Shown here: in pieces, positions 17,847 to 27,181 of the stretch | Layout: each line of letters begins with the position of its first letter | Numbering within the stretch: position 1 is the stretch's first letter | Notes under the pieces: generated by a model | What the model saw: only the letters and a program-made list of their open reading frames with translations | Told to the model about the DNA's origin: nothing | Databases searched by the model: none | Source: Vibrio pelagius | GTDB taxonomy: Bacteria > Pseudomonadota > Gammaproteobacteria > Enterobacterales > Vibrionaceae | Direction: 5' to 3' | NCBI RefSeq assembly: GCF_024347575.1 | Contig: NZ_AP025504.1 | Location: 62,001 to 126,000, forward strand | Length of the DNA stretch: 64,000 bases | Translations under genes and position numbers: made by a program

Positions 17847-19505
17847 ATGAATCCTTCTGTATCCTCCCATGCTGACAAAGCATTACTCTCCGAACGCATT
17901 AACAAGCTTGCTCAAGCCTTATCTGACGGTGTCTACGAACGTGAAGACACCATTAAACTTTGTTTACTTGCTGCGCTTGCAGGCGAAAGTGTTTTCTTGC
18001 TTGGTCCTCCAGGTATCGCGAAAAGTTTGATCGCGAAACGTTTAATACAAGCTTTCGATAATAGTAGCTACTTCGAATATTTGATGACGCGCTTTTCAAC
18101 CCCAGAAGAAGTTTTTGGCCCGTTGAGTATTCAAGAATTGAAAGATAATGGTCGTTACGTGCGTTTAACTGAAGGTTACTTGCCAACAGCTCAGGTTGTT
18201 TTCCTTGATGAGATTTGGAAAGCAGGTCCGGCAATCCTCAATACACTATTGACTGTTGTTAACGAAAAAACTTTTAAAAACGGCAGTGACATCGAGCGTG
18301 TTCCGATGCGACTGCTGGTTTCTGCATCAAACGAATTACCAGATGAAGACAGCGGCCTTGAGGCGCTTTATGATCGTATGTTGGTTCGTGTGTTCGTAAA
18401 CCGTATCCAGAATAAGCAGAACTTTAAGTCGATGCTAACCACGGGTACACCTCAAGAAGCGACTATTCCACCGGGTCTTGCTATCACAGATATTGAGTAT
18501 CACCAATGGCAGAAAGAATTAGATCGTCTAGAGCTTAACGACAATGCATTCGACAAGCTTTACGAACTTAAAACCATGCTTGAAGAGACAGTGAAGAAGC
18601 AGGGCGGCGCGATGTCAGACTCTGAGCTTTACGTGTCTGACCGTCGTTGGAAGAAAGCCGTTAAGTTGCTAAAAGCGAGCGCCTTCTTTAGTGGTCGCGA
18701 TACCGTGAATCCCCTTGATATCATGCTACTTCAAGACTGCCTATGGCATAGCCCAGAATCTCGTGATGTGGTTCGTAGTGTCGTTAACGATTTTGCGTTG
18801 AACCGAGCGTTTGACCAACAAGAATCGAAACACCAAATTGAGCTAGCACGTGAAGAGTTAGAAGAGATTCAAGCGGACGTAGAATCTACGCTGTCTGTGT
18901 CTCTTTCGATGGAAACGAGTAGCGGTCTACTGCGTAAAGACATTTACCAGCACGATATCAAAAACGCCAAAATGTACAGCGTAGGTAGTGCCTACAATCT
19001 AGTGAAATTGGTGCTGTTGCAAAGCAATATGTCAGTATCTGAGTCTGAAAAGGGCGACAGTCGCTGGGTTTACGTTGCGAAAGACGACTTCGACCGCGTG
19101 ATCAAAGAAGGTCACGGTGACATCTATGGTTATGTAAATGAAAACAAAAACCTATGTCGCCTGAAGCTGGATTTAGATGCATCCAACCAACTTGTTATCA
19201 AAGACATTGCTAACCGTTCAGTGTTAGTGAGCGTCGTGACGTCTGATGGCCTGGACAAAGAGCTATACGACAAATGGTTAACGGGTGCAGAAGCCGCGCT
19301 TAAACAACTTCAAGATGCAGAATTTAACCTTAAAAAAGTGCGCTCAGATTTTCATGGCGCGCTACCACATAACTTTATTGACCCTGAATTACCGAAGGCG
19401 ATGGAGGCAAGCTTGCAATCCATCACTCAAGATCTTGAAACTACACAAGTTAAGAGCAGTAAGATCGTTCAGCGTATCAAGTTCATGAGCCAATACTTCG
19501 AGTAA
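17847..19505 (+). CDS. ravA: RavA, MoxR-family AAA+ ATPase
   Basis: The protein carries Walker A GPPGIAKS and Walker B VVFLDEI about 60 residues later, with sensor motif SASNELP. It has the long C-terminal region typical of RavA, somewhat longer than E. coli RavA (498 residues). GGAG lies 10 bases before the ATG at 17847, and a GTG one codon earlier (17844) is an alternative. RavA forms hexamers and acts with the VWA protein ViaA. Links to respiratory complexes, envelope stress and aminoglycoside uptake are known in E. coli. viaA follows 11 bases downstream, as in other gammaproteobacteria. Confidence 0.92.
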   Translation: MNPSVSSHADKALLSERINKLAQALSDGVYEREDTIKLCLLAALAGESVFLLGPPGIAKSLIAKRLIQAFDNSSYFEYLMTRFSTPEEVFGPLSIQELKDNGRYVRLTEGYLPTAQVVFLDEIWKAGPAILNTLLTVVNEKTFKNGSDIERVPMRLLVSASNELPDEDSGLEALYDRMLVRVFVNRIQNKQNFKSMLTTGTPQEATIPPGLAITDIEYHQWQKELDRLELNDNAFDKLYELKTMLEETVKKQGGAMSDSELYVSDRRWKKAVKLLKASAFFSGRDTVNPLDIMLLQDCLWHSPESRDVVRSVVNDFALNRAFDQQESKHQIELAREELEEIQADVESTLSVSLSMETSSGLLRKDIYQHDIKNAKMYSVGSAYNLVKLVLLQSNMSVSESEKGDSRWVYVAKDDFDRVIKEGHGDIYGYVNENKNLCRLKLDLDASNQLVIKDIANRSVLVSVVTSDGLDKELYDKWLTGAEAALKQLQDAEFNLKKVRSDFHGALPHNFIDPELPKAMEASLQSITQDLETTQVKSSKIVQRIKFMSQYFE

Positions 19506-19516
19506 GGGGGCATTAC

Positions 19517-20962
19517 ATGTTAGGAGCAGACGGATTAAATCTGGCTTTAATGGTGGCAGACTCTGGCATCATTGATACTGCAATGAATGACTTATTGGCC
19601 CGCTCGCAAGTGATGATGGCGGCGGAAAACAAAGGTGTTAAAACCTCTGTTAAAAACCATTTAGTTAAGTGGCGTGGCAAGGTAAAAAAACGCGTCACCA
19701 AAGTCTGCGAAACCGATCGATTTCAACAAGAAATTGCCCTCTACCAAGAGGTGATTCACTGGAATGAAGAGCAGTTTTTTGAAGAGATCGACTCGGTGAT
19801 CAAAAAGCTAGAGTGGCACTCTGCGTTTTATCTGCAAGCTCGCCGTCTGCTTGAACACAACAAGGGTGTGTACAACGCCATGTTCCCGCATTACTTCTGT
19901 GACCAGTGGTATCAAGCCCTGTCTGAAGCGATCAAACAAGCGCAGGTAACTGAGCTTGAAGCGAGTAAAGAGAAAGTGCTTGCAGATCTTTACCAACGCA
20001 TGGAAACCATGAAAAACATGGACAAAGTGACGGAGTCTGGTGATGAAGGCAGTGTAGGGCGCTTGTGGGATATGGCGTCGGCTAAGCTGAGTAAAACAGA
20101 CCTTACTGTAATGAAGCGTCATGCAGAGTTCCTCAACAAGCACAAAGGGCTTCAAGAGATTGCTGAGAAGCTTGGCCGTATGGCTGGGTTAGAAGATGAT
20201 CCTTCACTGCATAAAGCACCGGTTGAAGAGCTTCAAATGGTGGAAGAGAAAGCCGATGAAGCGGTAGATGATATTGTTGGTATTCACGAAAGTGACGATC
20301 TCAATAAGATGCTGCCAAACGAAACCATGTTTTTGGCTTACCCAGAACTCGAAGTTATCTTCTACAAGCATTTAGCTGATAAGCGTTTATTGAGTTACCG
20401 CTCTCAAGGTAAATCTCGAACTTTAAGAAAAGTGAAAGCGCAAAAACCAGATGCTAAGAATGTAGATATCGAGAAAGGCCCGTTTATCGTCTGTGTTGAC
20501 GCCTCTGGCTCCATGAGCGGGTTCCCTGAGCAATCGGCTAAAGCTATGGCTTATGCTCTGATGCAAATTGCTTTGGCGGAAGAGCGTGACTGTTACGTGA
20601 TTCTGTTCTCTTCGGAGCAAATCACTTATGAGTTAACTCGTCAGGACGGATTGCGTGAGGCGAGTGATTTCTTAAGTTACTCATTCCACGGCGGTACCGA
20701 TCTAGAGCCTGTGTTAATGAAGTCGATTGATCTCATGATGGGCGATAAGTACAAGAACGCAGATTTGGTTGTGCTTTCTGATTTTATTGCGCCTAAGCAG
20801 TCTGATGAGATGATTGCGCAGGTTGAGAAATTGAAACAACACAAGAACCGCTTCCACGCTGTGAGTCTTTCTAAATACGGCAACCCTCAATTAATGAGTA
20901 TGTTTGACCACTGTTGGTCGTACCATCCAAGTCTCGTTGGGCGTTTAATGAAAAAATGGTGA
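19517..20962 (+). CDS. viaA: ViaA, VWA-domain partner of RavA
   Basis: The 481-residue protein has a helical N-terminal half and a C-terminal von Willebrand A domain. The MIDAS motif is DASGSMSG from D328, followed by the threonine in GGTD and the aspartate in VVLSDF. It binds RavA and stimulates its ATPase in E. coli. The gene lies 11 bases after ravA and shares its transcript. The ATG has a ribosome site (AAGGGGG) upstream. Confidence 0.92.
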   Translation: MLGADGLNLALMVADSGIIDTAMNDLLARSQVMMAAENKGVKTSVKNHLVKWRGKVKKRVTKVCETDRFQQEIALYQEVIHWNEEQFFEEIDSVIKKLEWHSAFYLQARRLLEHNKGVYNAMFPHYFCDQWYQALSEAIKQAQVTELEASKEKVLADLYQRMETMKNMDKVTESGDEGSVGRLWDMASAKLSKTDLTVMKRHAEFLNKHKGLQEIAEKLGRMAGLEDDPSLHKAPVEELQMVEEKADEAVDDIVGIHESDDLNKMLPNETMFLAYPELEVIFYKHLADKRLLSYRSQGKSRTLRKVKAQKPDAKNVDIEKGPFIVCVDASGSMSGFPEQSAKAMAYALMQIALAEERDCYVILFSSEQITYELTRQDGLREASDFLSYSFHGGTDLEPVLMKSIDLMMGDKYKNADLVVLSDFIAPKQSDEMIAQVEKLKQHKNRFHAVSLSKYGNPQLMSMFDHCWSYHPSLVGRLMKKW

Positions 20963-21055
20963 TGTAAATTGCTGTACGATTTCTGTCTGAATAGGTGGAA
21001 GGTGCAGCAATTTGATTTAAATGTCAGCAAACAGAATTTAAATGCACATTTTTAT

Positions 21056-21083
21056 TTGACTATCCTTTCTCAATCCGTAAAGT
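21056..21083 (+). promoter_or_regulatory. Promoter of the first tRNA cluster
   Basis: TTGACT and TAAAGT are separated by 16 bases and lie about 50 bases before tRNA-Cys. A similar arrangement is found at the other tRNA units (25608 and 41791). Confidence 0.55.
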
Positions 21084-21131
21084 AAGCACCCGAACACAGG
21101 GGGACAACATCCTAACGTGTTGAAATAAAAA

Positions 21132-21205
21132 GGCGCCTTGGCAGAGTGGCTATGCAGCGGATTGCAAATCCGTGGACCTCGGTTCGACTCCGGGAGGCGC
21201 CTCCA
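21132..21205 (+). tRNA. tRNA-Cys (GCA), copy 1
   Basis: The 74-base gene folds as a full cloverleaf. The acceptor stem is GGCGCC...GGCGCC, the T arm holds GTTCGACTC, the anticodon loop reads TTGCAAA, and the CCA is encoded. It is identical to the three other copies in this window. Confidence 0.97.
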
Positions 21206-21230
21206 TTCAAACCTCGAGTTTGAATACTAT

Positions 21231-21282
21231 GCGAGACTAGCTCAGCTGGTAGAGCGCAACCTTGCCAAGGTTGAGGCCACGC
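21231..21282 (+). pseudogene. Truncated tRNA-Gly (GCC) remnant
   Basis: The 5' part matches tRNA-Gly: D arm TAGCTCAGCTGGTAGAGC and anticodon arm CAACCTTGCCAAGGTTG with anticodon GCC. After the variable loop the T arm and 3' acceptor strand are missing, and no GTTCGA or CCA follows. In E. coli the order Gly-Cys-Leu occurs in one operon (glyW-cysT-leuZ), so this looks like a decayed member of that array. Confidence 0.75.
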
Positions 21283-21398
21283 CTTAAGCCTTGAAGATAG
21301 GGAAGCTCGTGTGTCGCTCAAAATTTTGTAATGTTGATTAGCATCGACATTAAGATGGTGTTTACGAATCGTAACGGCATCGCAATAAAGAATTGCGT

Positions 21399-21485
21399 GC
21401 CCTGGTGGTGGAATTGGTAGACACAAGGGATTTAAAATCCCTCGGCGTTCGCGCTGTGCCGGTTCAAGTCCGGCCCGGGGCACCA
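21399..21485 (+). tRNA. tRNA-Leu (TAA), copy 1
   Basis: The 87-base class II tRNA has a long variable arm (CGGCGTTCGCGCTG), anticodon TAA in TTTAAAA, T arm GGTTCAAGTCC and encoded CCA. An identical copy is at 41879. Confidence 0.97.
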
Positions 21486-21540
21486 TCTATTTCTCTCTAA
21501 AGAGATATGTAGTTACCTTAGACTACAACAATCAATTTAA

Positions 21541-21614
21541 GGCGCCTTGGCAGAGTGGCTATGCAGCGGATTGCAAATCCGTGGACCTCGGTTCGACTCC
21601 GGGAGGCGCCTCCA
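21541..21614 (+). tRNA. tRNA-Cys (GCA), copy 2
   Basis: Identical to copy 1. It is the last gene of the first tRNA cluster. Confidence 0.97.
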
Positions 21615-21625
21615 TTATTCAATAA

Positions 21626-21651
21626 AACCAGTCCTAGTGACTGGTTTTTTT
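21626..21651 (+). terminator. Terminator of the first tRNA cluster
   Basis: AACCAGTC, a 5-nt loop and GACTGGTT are followed by a T-run. Confidence 0.88.
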
Positions 21652-21912
21652 GTTTCTGAATTTTGTCTCTTGTTTTAAACATTTCTAATGTCGCCATTTT
21701 TTTGGAACCGTTGTATCTCATTAGCCCATCTGTATTTCAACAACGTTCCTTTTTAGCTGTTTCAATACTACTTTGGTATTGCACAAGTCACATATTGACA
21801 AATCATACCCAACTTGTTTCATTATTGAGTCGAAACTCTCGAAATATCAGTTGCATAGGTGAGACTATAAAACACTAACTCATGTTCTAAGTTTTATAAG
21901 AGGCTCTAAATT

Positions 21913-23802
21913 ATGCAATTTAGTCTTAAGGGTAAGATGGTTTCCTCTGTGGTTCTGGCAATTGCGATGACATCTGCCATTTTACTTTTCATTGGCTACA
22001 AAACGTTTCAAACCAACAGTTGGCAAGCTATCGAGAGTGAGAGCCGAAATACGCTCCATGCTCACGCAAAAGGTATTAGCGACTGGTTTCACGACAAGAA
22101 ACAAGCAGTAAACGGATTACAACAACAAATTTCATTGAATCCAGATTTGGATGTTGTGCCTCACTTGCGCCAAACCTTGGTGTCAGGTGGATTTGGTTTA
22201 AGTTACTTCGGAAACAAAGAAGGTGAGATGTTCCGCCATGACCCTTCTTTAAACAAAGCCGGTTATGACCCACGTGTTCGCGGTTGGTACAAAGAGACGT
22301 TGGCGGCGAACAGAGCAATTACCACCAAACCTTACGTGAGCGTCACCATGCAAACCTTGGTGGTTACGCTGACGGATCCTGTGTTTGAAAATGGTCAAAT
22401 CGTTGGGGTAGCAGCGTCTAACCTCGCTTTAGATAAGTTGATTCAAGACGTACTGGCGATTCCAGTACCGGGTGATGGCCGAGCTATTTTGATCGACACT
22501 CAAGGCACAGTGGTTGCGCACAGTAACAAAGATTTCATTCTTAAGAAGATCACCGATATTGCGCCCGAGCTAAATGTCGCGAGCTTAAACTCAGCAGCTG
22601 CGAACTTAACGACGCTTTACGCAGACGTAGATGGTGTAGAGAAAGTGATCATGGCTGAACCAATCAAGAATACCGATTGGATGCTTGTGATCGAGATGAG
22701 CAAAGAGGTCTTGGAACAACCGCTATTTACCATGTTAATCAACCAAGTTACGACAGGTTTGATTGTACTTATCGTAATGGCTATCGCGACCTCATGGTTT
22801 GTTGCTCGCCAACTTGTCGAGTTAGGTCGAGTAGGTGAAGCGCTGGCGGATATCGCAGAGGGCGAAGGTGATTTAACCCGTAGGCTGACAGTATCTAGCC
22901 ATGATGAAGTGGGGCAATTGGCTGATAAGTTCAATACCTTCATTGACCGTCTCCATGAGATGATGAAAAACGTGAGTAACGTGTCCTCAGCAATGACCCA
23001 TGGTGCAGAACATGCTAATCAAAGTGCGATGAAGCGAAGTGAGAGCGTTGGCAAGCAACAGGATGAAATCACAATGGTAGCGACTGCTGTGACTGAAATG
23101 GCAACAGCAACGTCAGAGATCGCATCCAACGCGGATAATACCGCTAAGAGCGCTACTTATTCAGTAGAGTTGAGCGAACAAGGCTTCCAGCAAATGGAGA
23201 AAAGCCAAGCATCAATTAATGAATTGGCTAATGAGTTAACTGGTGCAGTATCCATCATCAGCGAACTTGAAGAGCACGGTCAGCAAATAGCGACGATTTT
23301 GGCAACGATTCGTGATATAGCTGAGCAGACTAACCTACTGGCACTTAATGCTGCGATTGAAGCGGCGCGCGCGGGCGAGCAGGGGCGAGGTTTTGCGGTT
23401 GTTGCAGATGAGGTGCGCGTATTGTCGCAAAGAACACACGCATCAACGGAAGAAATTGAAGACAAGATCAAACGACTTCAACAAGCAACCAATGGAGCGG
23501 TTGAAGTGATGAATCAGAGCCATGATATGGCGCGCACCAGTGTGAATGACGTTAACTTAGCGGGTGAAAGTTTGGAGCAGATCCGTGAAGCGATTCAGGT
23601 GATCAGCGATATGGCGACCCAAATTGCTTCAGCTGCAGAGGAGCAATCGCTGGTAACCGCTGAAATCAACACCAATACCGAATCGGTTCGTGAGGTGAGT
23701 GATGTAATGGCGGTAGATGCTTCTGATGCTGTTGTTCAAGCTGACCAACTCAATCAGTTAGCTAACAACCTTAAGCAAGAGCTGAGTCGCTTCAAGCTAT
23801 AA
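21913..23802 (+). CDS. Methyl-accepting chemotaxis protein (dCache sensor)
   Basis: The 629-residue chemoreceptor has a first membrane helix at about 9-30. A periplasmic double-Cache-type domain follows to about residue 270 (with [10 protein letters not shown], typical of dCache ligand pockets). A second helix spans about 275-297, then a HAMP domain and a long signalling coil. The conserved hairpin tip ([34 protein letters not shown]) is complete. It should relay a small-molecule signal to CheA/CheW. [12 protein letters not shown] pockets often bind amino acids, but the ligand is not established. It is monocistronic. Confidence 0.93.
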   Translation: MQFSLKGKMVSSVVLAIAMTSAILLFIGYKTFQTNSWQAIESESRNTLHAHAKGISDWFHDKKQAVNGLQQQISLNPDLDVVPHLRQTLVSGGFGLSYFGNKEGEMFRHDPSLNKAGYDPRVRGWYKETLAANRAITTKPYVSVTMQTLVVTLTDPVFENGQIVGVAASNLALDKLIQDVLAIPVPGDGRAILIDTQGTVVAHSNKDFILKKITDIAPELNVASLNSAAANLTTLYADVDGVEKVIMAEPIKNTDWMLVIEMSKEVLEQPLFTMLINQVTTGLIVLIVMAIATSWFVARQLVELGRVGEALADIAEGEGDLTRRLTVSSHDEVGQLADKFNTFIDRLHEMMKNVSNVSSAMTHGAEHANQSAMKRSESVGKQQDEITMVATAVTEMATATSEIASNADNTAKSATYSVELSEQGFQQMEKSQASINELANELTGAVSIISELEEHGQQIATILATIRDIAEQTNLLALNAAIEAARAGEQGRGFAVVADEVRVLSQRTHASTEEIEDKIKRLQQATNGAVEVMNQSHDMARTSVNDVNLAGESLEQIREAIQVISDMATQIASAAEEQSLVTAEINTNTESVREVSDVMAVDASDAVVQADQLNQLANNLKQELSRFKL

Positions 23803-23833
23803 AGATCAATGGATCTTAGCAACACAATAAATC

Positions 23834-23863
23834 AAGCACAGGCCGTCGAGTCTGTGCTTTTTT
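23834..23863 (+). terminator. Terminator after the chemoreceptor
   Basis: AAGCACAG and CTGTGCTT with a 10-nt loop are followed by TTTT. The rest of the 305-base gap to the next gene shows no clear feature apart from AT-rich, promoter-like sequence near 24060. Confidence 0.85.
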
Positions 23864-24107
23864 GTTTTTCAGTCTTTCAATGAGCTAGATGATCTCGTTG
23901 CTATAGAATCCCCCGCCTTTTATGGCACACTTCAAACCATAGAGTGATTAAACTTAACGGCGGTAAAGATCCCAACAGCTCCGAAGATTGGAATCGATCT
24001 TGATAACGTGTTTCAAAACTTCTCGCTTGTAAGCGTGTGTAATGAAATCGAGCACTATAATAAAACACTGTTCATAATTGTTGGGTTATCAAGAAAAGGA
24101 ATAGTGA

Positions 24108-24617
24108 ATGTTCAGAAAACTCGTATCAGTATCATTGATTACCATGCTAACCGGTTGTGTGCTTTATCCAACAACGCGAGACTATTACAAGCCGATTGTG
24201 CAAGTTGGGCAAGCAGAGACAGCAAGTTCTGGGTGTGGTTATCACAAAGCGAAATATGACGCTCTTGAGCAGACCGTCGACGATATCACAGTACGAGTTT
24301 ATCCTAGCTTGTCCTCAGAAAAGACATTGATAGTGAAGTTTGGATTAGAGTCTTCACAGGACAGCGACCATTTGAAGCTAAATACCGTTATCAGTAATGA
24401 CGTTCAATTAAATGAGGAATTTGAATCACTGACTTTAACGTCGAAGTATTTACATGATGGGGTGTTTCGCACTTGGTACTCGTCAAATGCTTACCAGCTT
24501 ACTGATCAACCGAATCAACTGATGATCTCTGTGTCAGACAGCCATGGCAAGACATATCAATTCATGTTTGAGTTTACTACCCAGTCAGATCTCTACTACG
24601 CGTCGATCAACTGTTAG
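24108..24617 (+). CDS. Outer-membrane-type lipoprotein, unknown function
   Basis: The 169-residue protein has a lipoprotein signal peptide with lipobox LTGC, so Cys17 is the lipidated residue. The mature part looks beta-rich, with Cys43 and a C-terminal cysteine that could pair. AAAGGAA precedes the ATG at good distance. I recognise no family. The product should sit in the periplasm or outer membrane. Confidence 0.75.
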   Translation: MFRKLVSVSLITMLTGCVLYPTTRDYYKPIVQVGQAETASSGCGYHKAKYDALEQTVDDITVRVYPSLSSEKTLIVKFGLESSQDSDHLKLNTVISNDVQLNEEFESLTLTSKYLHDGVFRTWYSSNAYQLTDQPNQLMISVSDSHGKTYQFMFEFTTQSDLYYASINC

Positions 24618-24657
24618 GCAGTGACAATACTTAGAATCGCGTAGGGCAATTATGCAT

Positions 24658-25458
24658 TTATCTCTGATCAAAAAAATCTTTGTTGCGAATGTACTTACTC
24701 ATTAAGTGATACGAGAAGGGACGAATAACCCAACTGAGCAGTGAGCGCCCAAAGCGAATTAGGGTTGGGGTGTTCTCATAGATTCGACCGTTGTAAAGCC
24801 AGAGCATTCTGCCTGCGTGCCAATAGACAAGGGGAATGGGTGGCATGAAAGTCACGATGTCTAAATCACAGCAGATGCGATAAGTCTTCTTGTTAAGAGA
24901 ATAGCGCTGCTTGAATTGCCAGTTGCCAATCGCTGGTTGGCCAAACGTCACGACACGTTTAATGCTCTTAGGGTATTTGTGATTCAGGTAATCAGCGAAA
25001 ACGCAGCCAATAGCTCCACCGGAAGAGTGGCCGGTGATGGTAACGCGCTTGCCTTTTTCGATGAGTGGCGCGAGTGTAGTGTCTAAACGCTCGAAGACTG
25101 AAGCGCCGAGTGTATCGTCGTTTCTACTGGGTTGGCTCTCTTGAAACAAAAGATGATAAAACCCTGCGTGGATTCGGTAGTTGAGTCCAATGGATTTACA
25201 GCTTCTTGTCCATAACGCAAAGTTCATCAGCCAATCACTGAGGCTATGAGACCCTTTAAGCACCACAATCACCTCTGTTTCTGCTTCACTCCACAATACT
25301 CGGATCATGGTTTTGCCAAATTGATTTTTGATGATTCGTTGTCCGTTTGGGTCAAACCCATAGCGTGTATGTCTAAACACTCTCGGGTAGGCGAGATTGC
25401 ACAAAACGGCGTACCTTTCATATTGGTATCTTTTAAGTGGTTTCAAACTTGATTCCAA
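24658..25458 (-). CDS. Class 3 lipase-like alpha/beta hydrolase (TTG start)
   Basis: The 266-residue protein has the lipase pentapeptide GHSSG at residues 143-147, with nucleophile S145. The following DLDIVTFMPP segment carries the probable catalytic aspartate (D200), and histidines 214 and 251 are candidates for the third residue. The KGSHSLSDWLMNF segment is typical of Lipase_3 proteins. There is no obvious signal peptide. The first ATG would remove the first 50 residues, while a TTG at 25458 has AAAGGGA just upstream, so TTG is the likely start. The natural substrate is unknown. Confidence 0.8.
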   Translation of the reverse strand: MESSLKPLKRYQYERYAVLCNLAYPRVFRHTRYGFDPNGQRIIKNQFGKTMIRVLWSEAETEVIVVLKGSHSLSDWLMNFALWTRSCKSIGLNYRIHAGFYHLLFQESQPSRNDDTLGASVFERLDTTLAPLIEKGKRVTITGHSSGGAIGCVFADYLNHKYPKSIKRVVTFGQPAIGNWQFKQRYSLNKKTYRICCDLDIVTFMPPIPLVYWHAGRMLWLYNGRIYENTPTLIRFGRSLLSWVIRPFSYHLMSKYIRNKDFFDQR

Positions 25459-25607
25459 TTTTCCCTTTGTTTCTTACCTTAGTGAGCAATTGTGAAGTAT
25501 CCATGAAAACTAATACGAAGAATTTAGCTTTTGGCGCTTTGTGTGCTTATTTTGTTCAACATTAGCTTAAAGCATCAACGAATGAGACAGTAAAGTTTAG
25601 TCAACGG

Positions 25608-25635
25608 TTGACTCAATTTTTATAGGCGCTATAGT
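25608..25635 (+). promoter_or_regulatory. Promoter of the solitary tRNA-Cys
   Basis: TTGACT and TATAGT are separated by 16 bases and followed by the GC-rich discriminator-like ACGTCCCG, as in stringently controlled tRNA promoters. The rest of the 25459-25729 gap shows no gene. Confidence 0.65.
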
Positions 25636-25729
25636 ACGTCCCGTTCTCGCACAGAGGGTGTAAGAACACGGCACAATTGTTATAGGAGATGGTTTATACA
25701 AACTCCCTAAGATAACAATAAAGCTCAAA

Positions 25730-25803
25730 GGCGCCTTGGCAGAGTGGCTATGCAGCGGATTGCAAATCCGTGGACCTCGGTTCGACTCCGGGAGGCGCCT
25801 CCA
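25730..25803 (+). tRNA. tRNA-Cys (GCA), copy 3
   Basis: Identical to the other copies, including the CCA. It stands alone, with its own promoter and terminator. Confidence 0.97.
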
Positions 25804-25824
25804 TTTCACTATCACATCAGATTG

Positions 25825-25846
25825 GTCAGCTATGCTGGCTTTTTTT
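25825..25846 (+). terminator. Terminator after tRNA-Cys copy 3
   Basis: GTCAGC / GCTGGC (one G-T pair) with a 3-nt loop is followed by seven T's. Confidence 0.7.
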
Positions 25847-25952
25847 ATATCTAAATTTTGTGCTCCGAGCTGAACAAGTGTGAGATTAGGGTCAGCTTTT
25901 TTAATTAAAAGCACCTAAAATTACCTTGTTATCAACAAGCTTGCGAGAGTCC

Positions 25953-26855
25953 ATGAGAAGTACCGACGATTACATCATCTTTTATCACTTAATCGAGCAA
26001 GGCTCTTTTAGTGGCGCTGCAAAACAGATGCAGTTGACCAAGTCGGTGGTGAGCAAGCGCATTGCTAAGTTAGAACAAGATCTCGGTGTGCAACTTCTCT
26101 ATCGAACGACACGCAGTATTAAGCTGAGCGAAGCGGGCCAGTCATTTTATGAACAAGCAAAACGCGTTTATCAAGCTGTTGCAACAGCAGAAGAATCGAT
26201 CGTTGGCTTAGGTCAGAGCTTGTCCGGTAGCATCAAGATTACCGTACCTACCATCTCTGGGGAGCTCATTTTACCGGGAGTGATTGCTGAATTTAATGAG
26301 CGTTATCCAGACATCAACATAGACATGGATCTCGACAATCGCTTTGTCGATATCGTTAACGATCGCTTCGACCTTGCTATTCGAACTGGTGTGCTGCCAG
26401 ACTCGAGTCTGATTGCTCGTAAGCTGGTGGATGCGCACTGGGTCGTGTGTGCTTCACCTAAGTATCTGGCCGTAAATGGCAAGCCAGATTCCCCTCAAGA
26501 GTTAGTCAAACACAACTGCTTGGCGTACTCCTACCAAGAGACTGGAGCAAAAGAGTGGGCCTTTAAAGCGGGCGATGAAGTCTACCAAGTCAAAGTTGAT
26601 GGTAATCTGTGTACCAATAATTCATCGGCATTAAGAAACGTGGCTTTGTTAGGGCAAGGGATCATTTACGTACCTAGAGTCTTGATTCATGAGGATTTAG
26701 AGCAGGGGCGTTTAATCCAACTGTTTCAAGGACAAACGGCCAAGTGCTTAGGCATTTATGCGGTTTACCCTTATACGCGTCAGCAACCTGAAAAGGTGAA
26801 GCGTTTTATTGAACACTTGTACCAAGGGTTTCAAAAGCGTAGCCATCAGTTTTAG
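25953..26855 (+). CDS. LysR-family transcriptional regulator
   Basis: The 300-residue protein has an N-terminal helix-turn-helix (FYHLIEQGSFSGAAKQMQLTKSVVSKRIAKLEQDLGVQLLYRTTR). The LysR effector domain follows, with DLAIRTG and WVVCASPKYL motifs of the CrgA/AaeR-like subgroup. An open frame extends to a TTG at 25926, but the ATG at 25953 with GAGAG upstream gives the normal family length. The effector and targets are unknown. It is followed by D-lactate dehydrogenase 326 bases on, which could be a target but is not shown to be. Confidence 0.88.
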   Translation: MRSTDDYIIFYHLIEQGSFSGAAKQMQLTKSVVSKRIAKLEQDLGVQLLYRTTRSIKLSEAGQSFYEQAKRVYQAVATAEESIVGLGQSLSGSIKITVPTISGELILPGVIAEFNERYPDINIDMDLDNRFVDIVNDRFDLAIRTGVLPDSSLIARKLVDAHWVVCASPKYLAVNGKPDSPQELVKHNCLAYSYQETGAKEWAFKAGDEVYQVKVDGNLCTNNSSALRNVALLGQGIIYVPRVLIHEDLEQGRLIQLFQGQTAKCLGIYAVYPYTRQQPEKVKRFIEHLYQGFQKRSHQF

Positions 26856-27181
26856 GCTAAGTCTAAGCAAAGTTTCTAGCTCTTTTTCTGCTCGGTATCT
26901 CATGCTTGGCACCTCACTTCACATCTCGAATATTAGTCGGTGCAAGCGACGCATTTGCAATAACTGGATGTGTGACGCAGCTGTTAATGTTTGGTTTTGA
27001 TATTGTTTCCATAAAGAAACAATCTGTTTCTTACTCAAGTTTTGAAGTTTGTTTTTGTTAACTTGTTGAAAATATTAGCTTTATTATAAGTAAGCCTAAT
27101 ATTGGAGAGTGTTGGCGAGATCAGCAGCGTAGACGCTGTATAACAGGCTGCTTATAGTGGCTGGGCATAATAATTAGAGAT
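26856..27181. other. 326-base region between the LysR gene and dld
   Basis: No gene is supported. A perfect 8-bp inverted repeat ATTGTTTC-6-GAAACAAT at 27002-27023 is followed by another CTGTTTC. It could be a regulator site or a weak terminator. The dld promoter should lie to its right. Confidence 0.4.

Noticed and set aside
21112..21721. Minus-strand frames over the tRNA genes reading like RAGLEPAQRERRGILNPLCLPIP and GGASRSRTEVHGFAIRCIATLPRR
   Set aside because: They are antisense to tRNA-Leu and tRNA-Cys and recur at every tRNA copy. Such frames are well-known false proteins.
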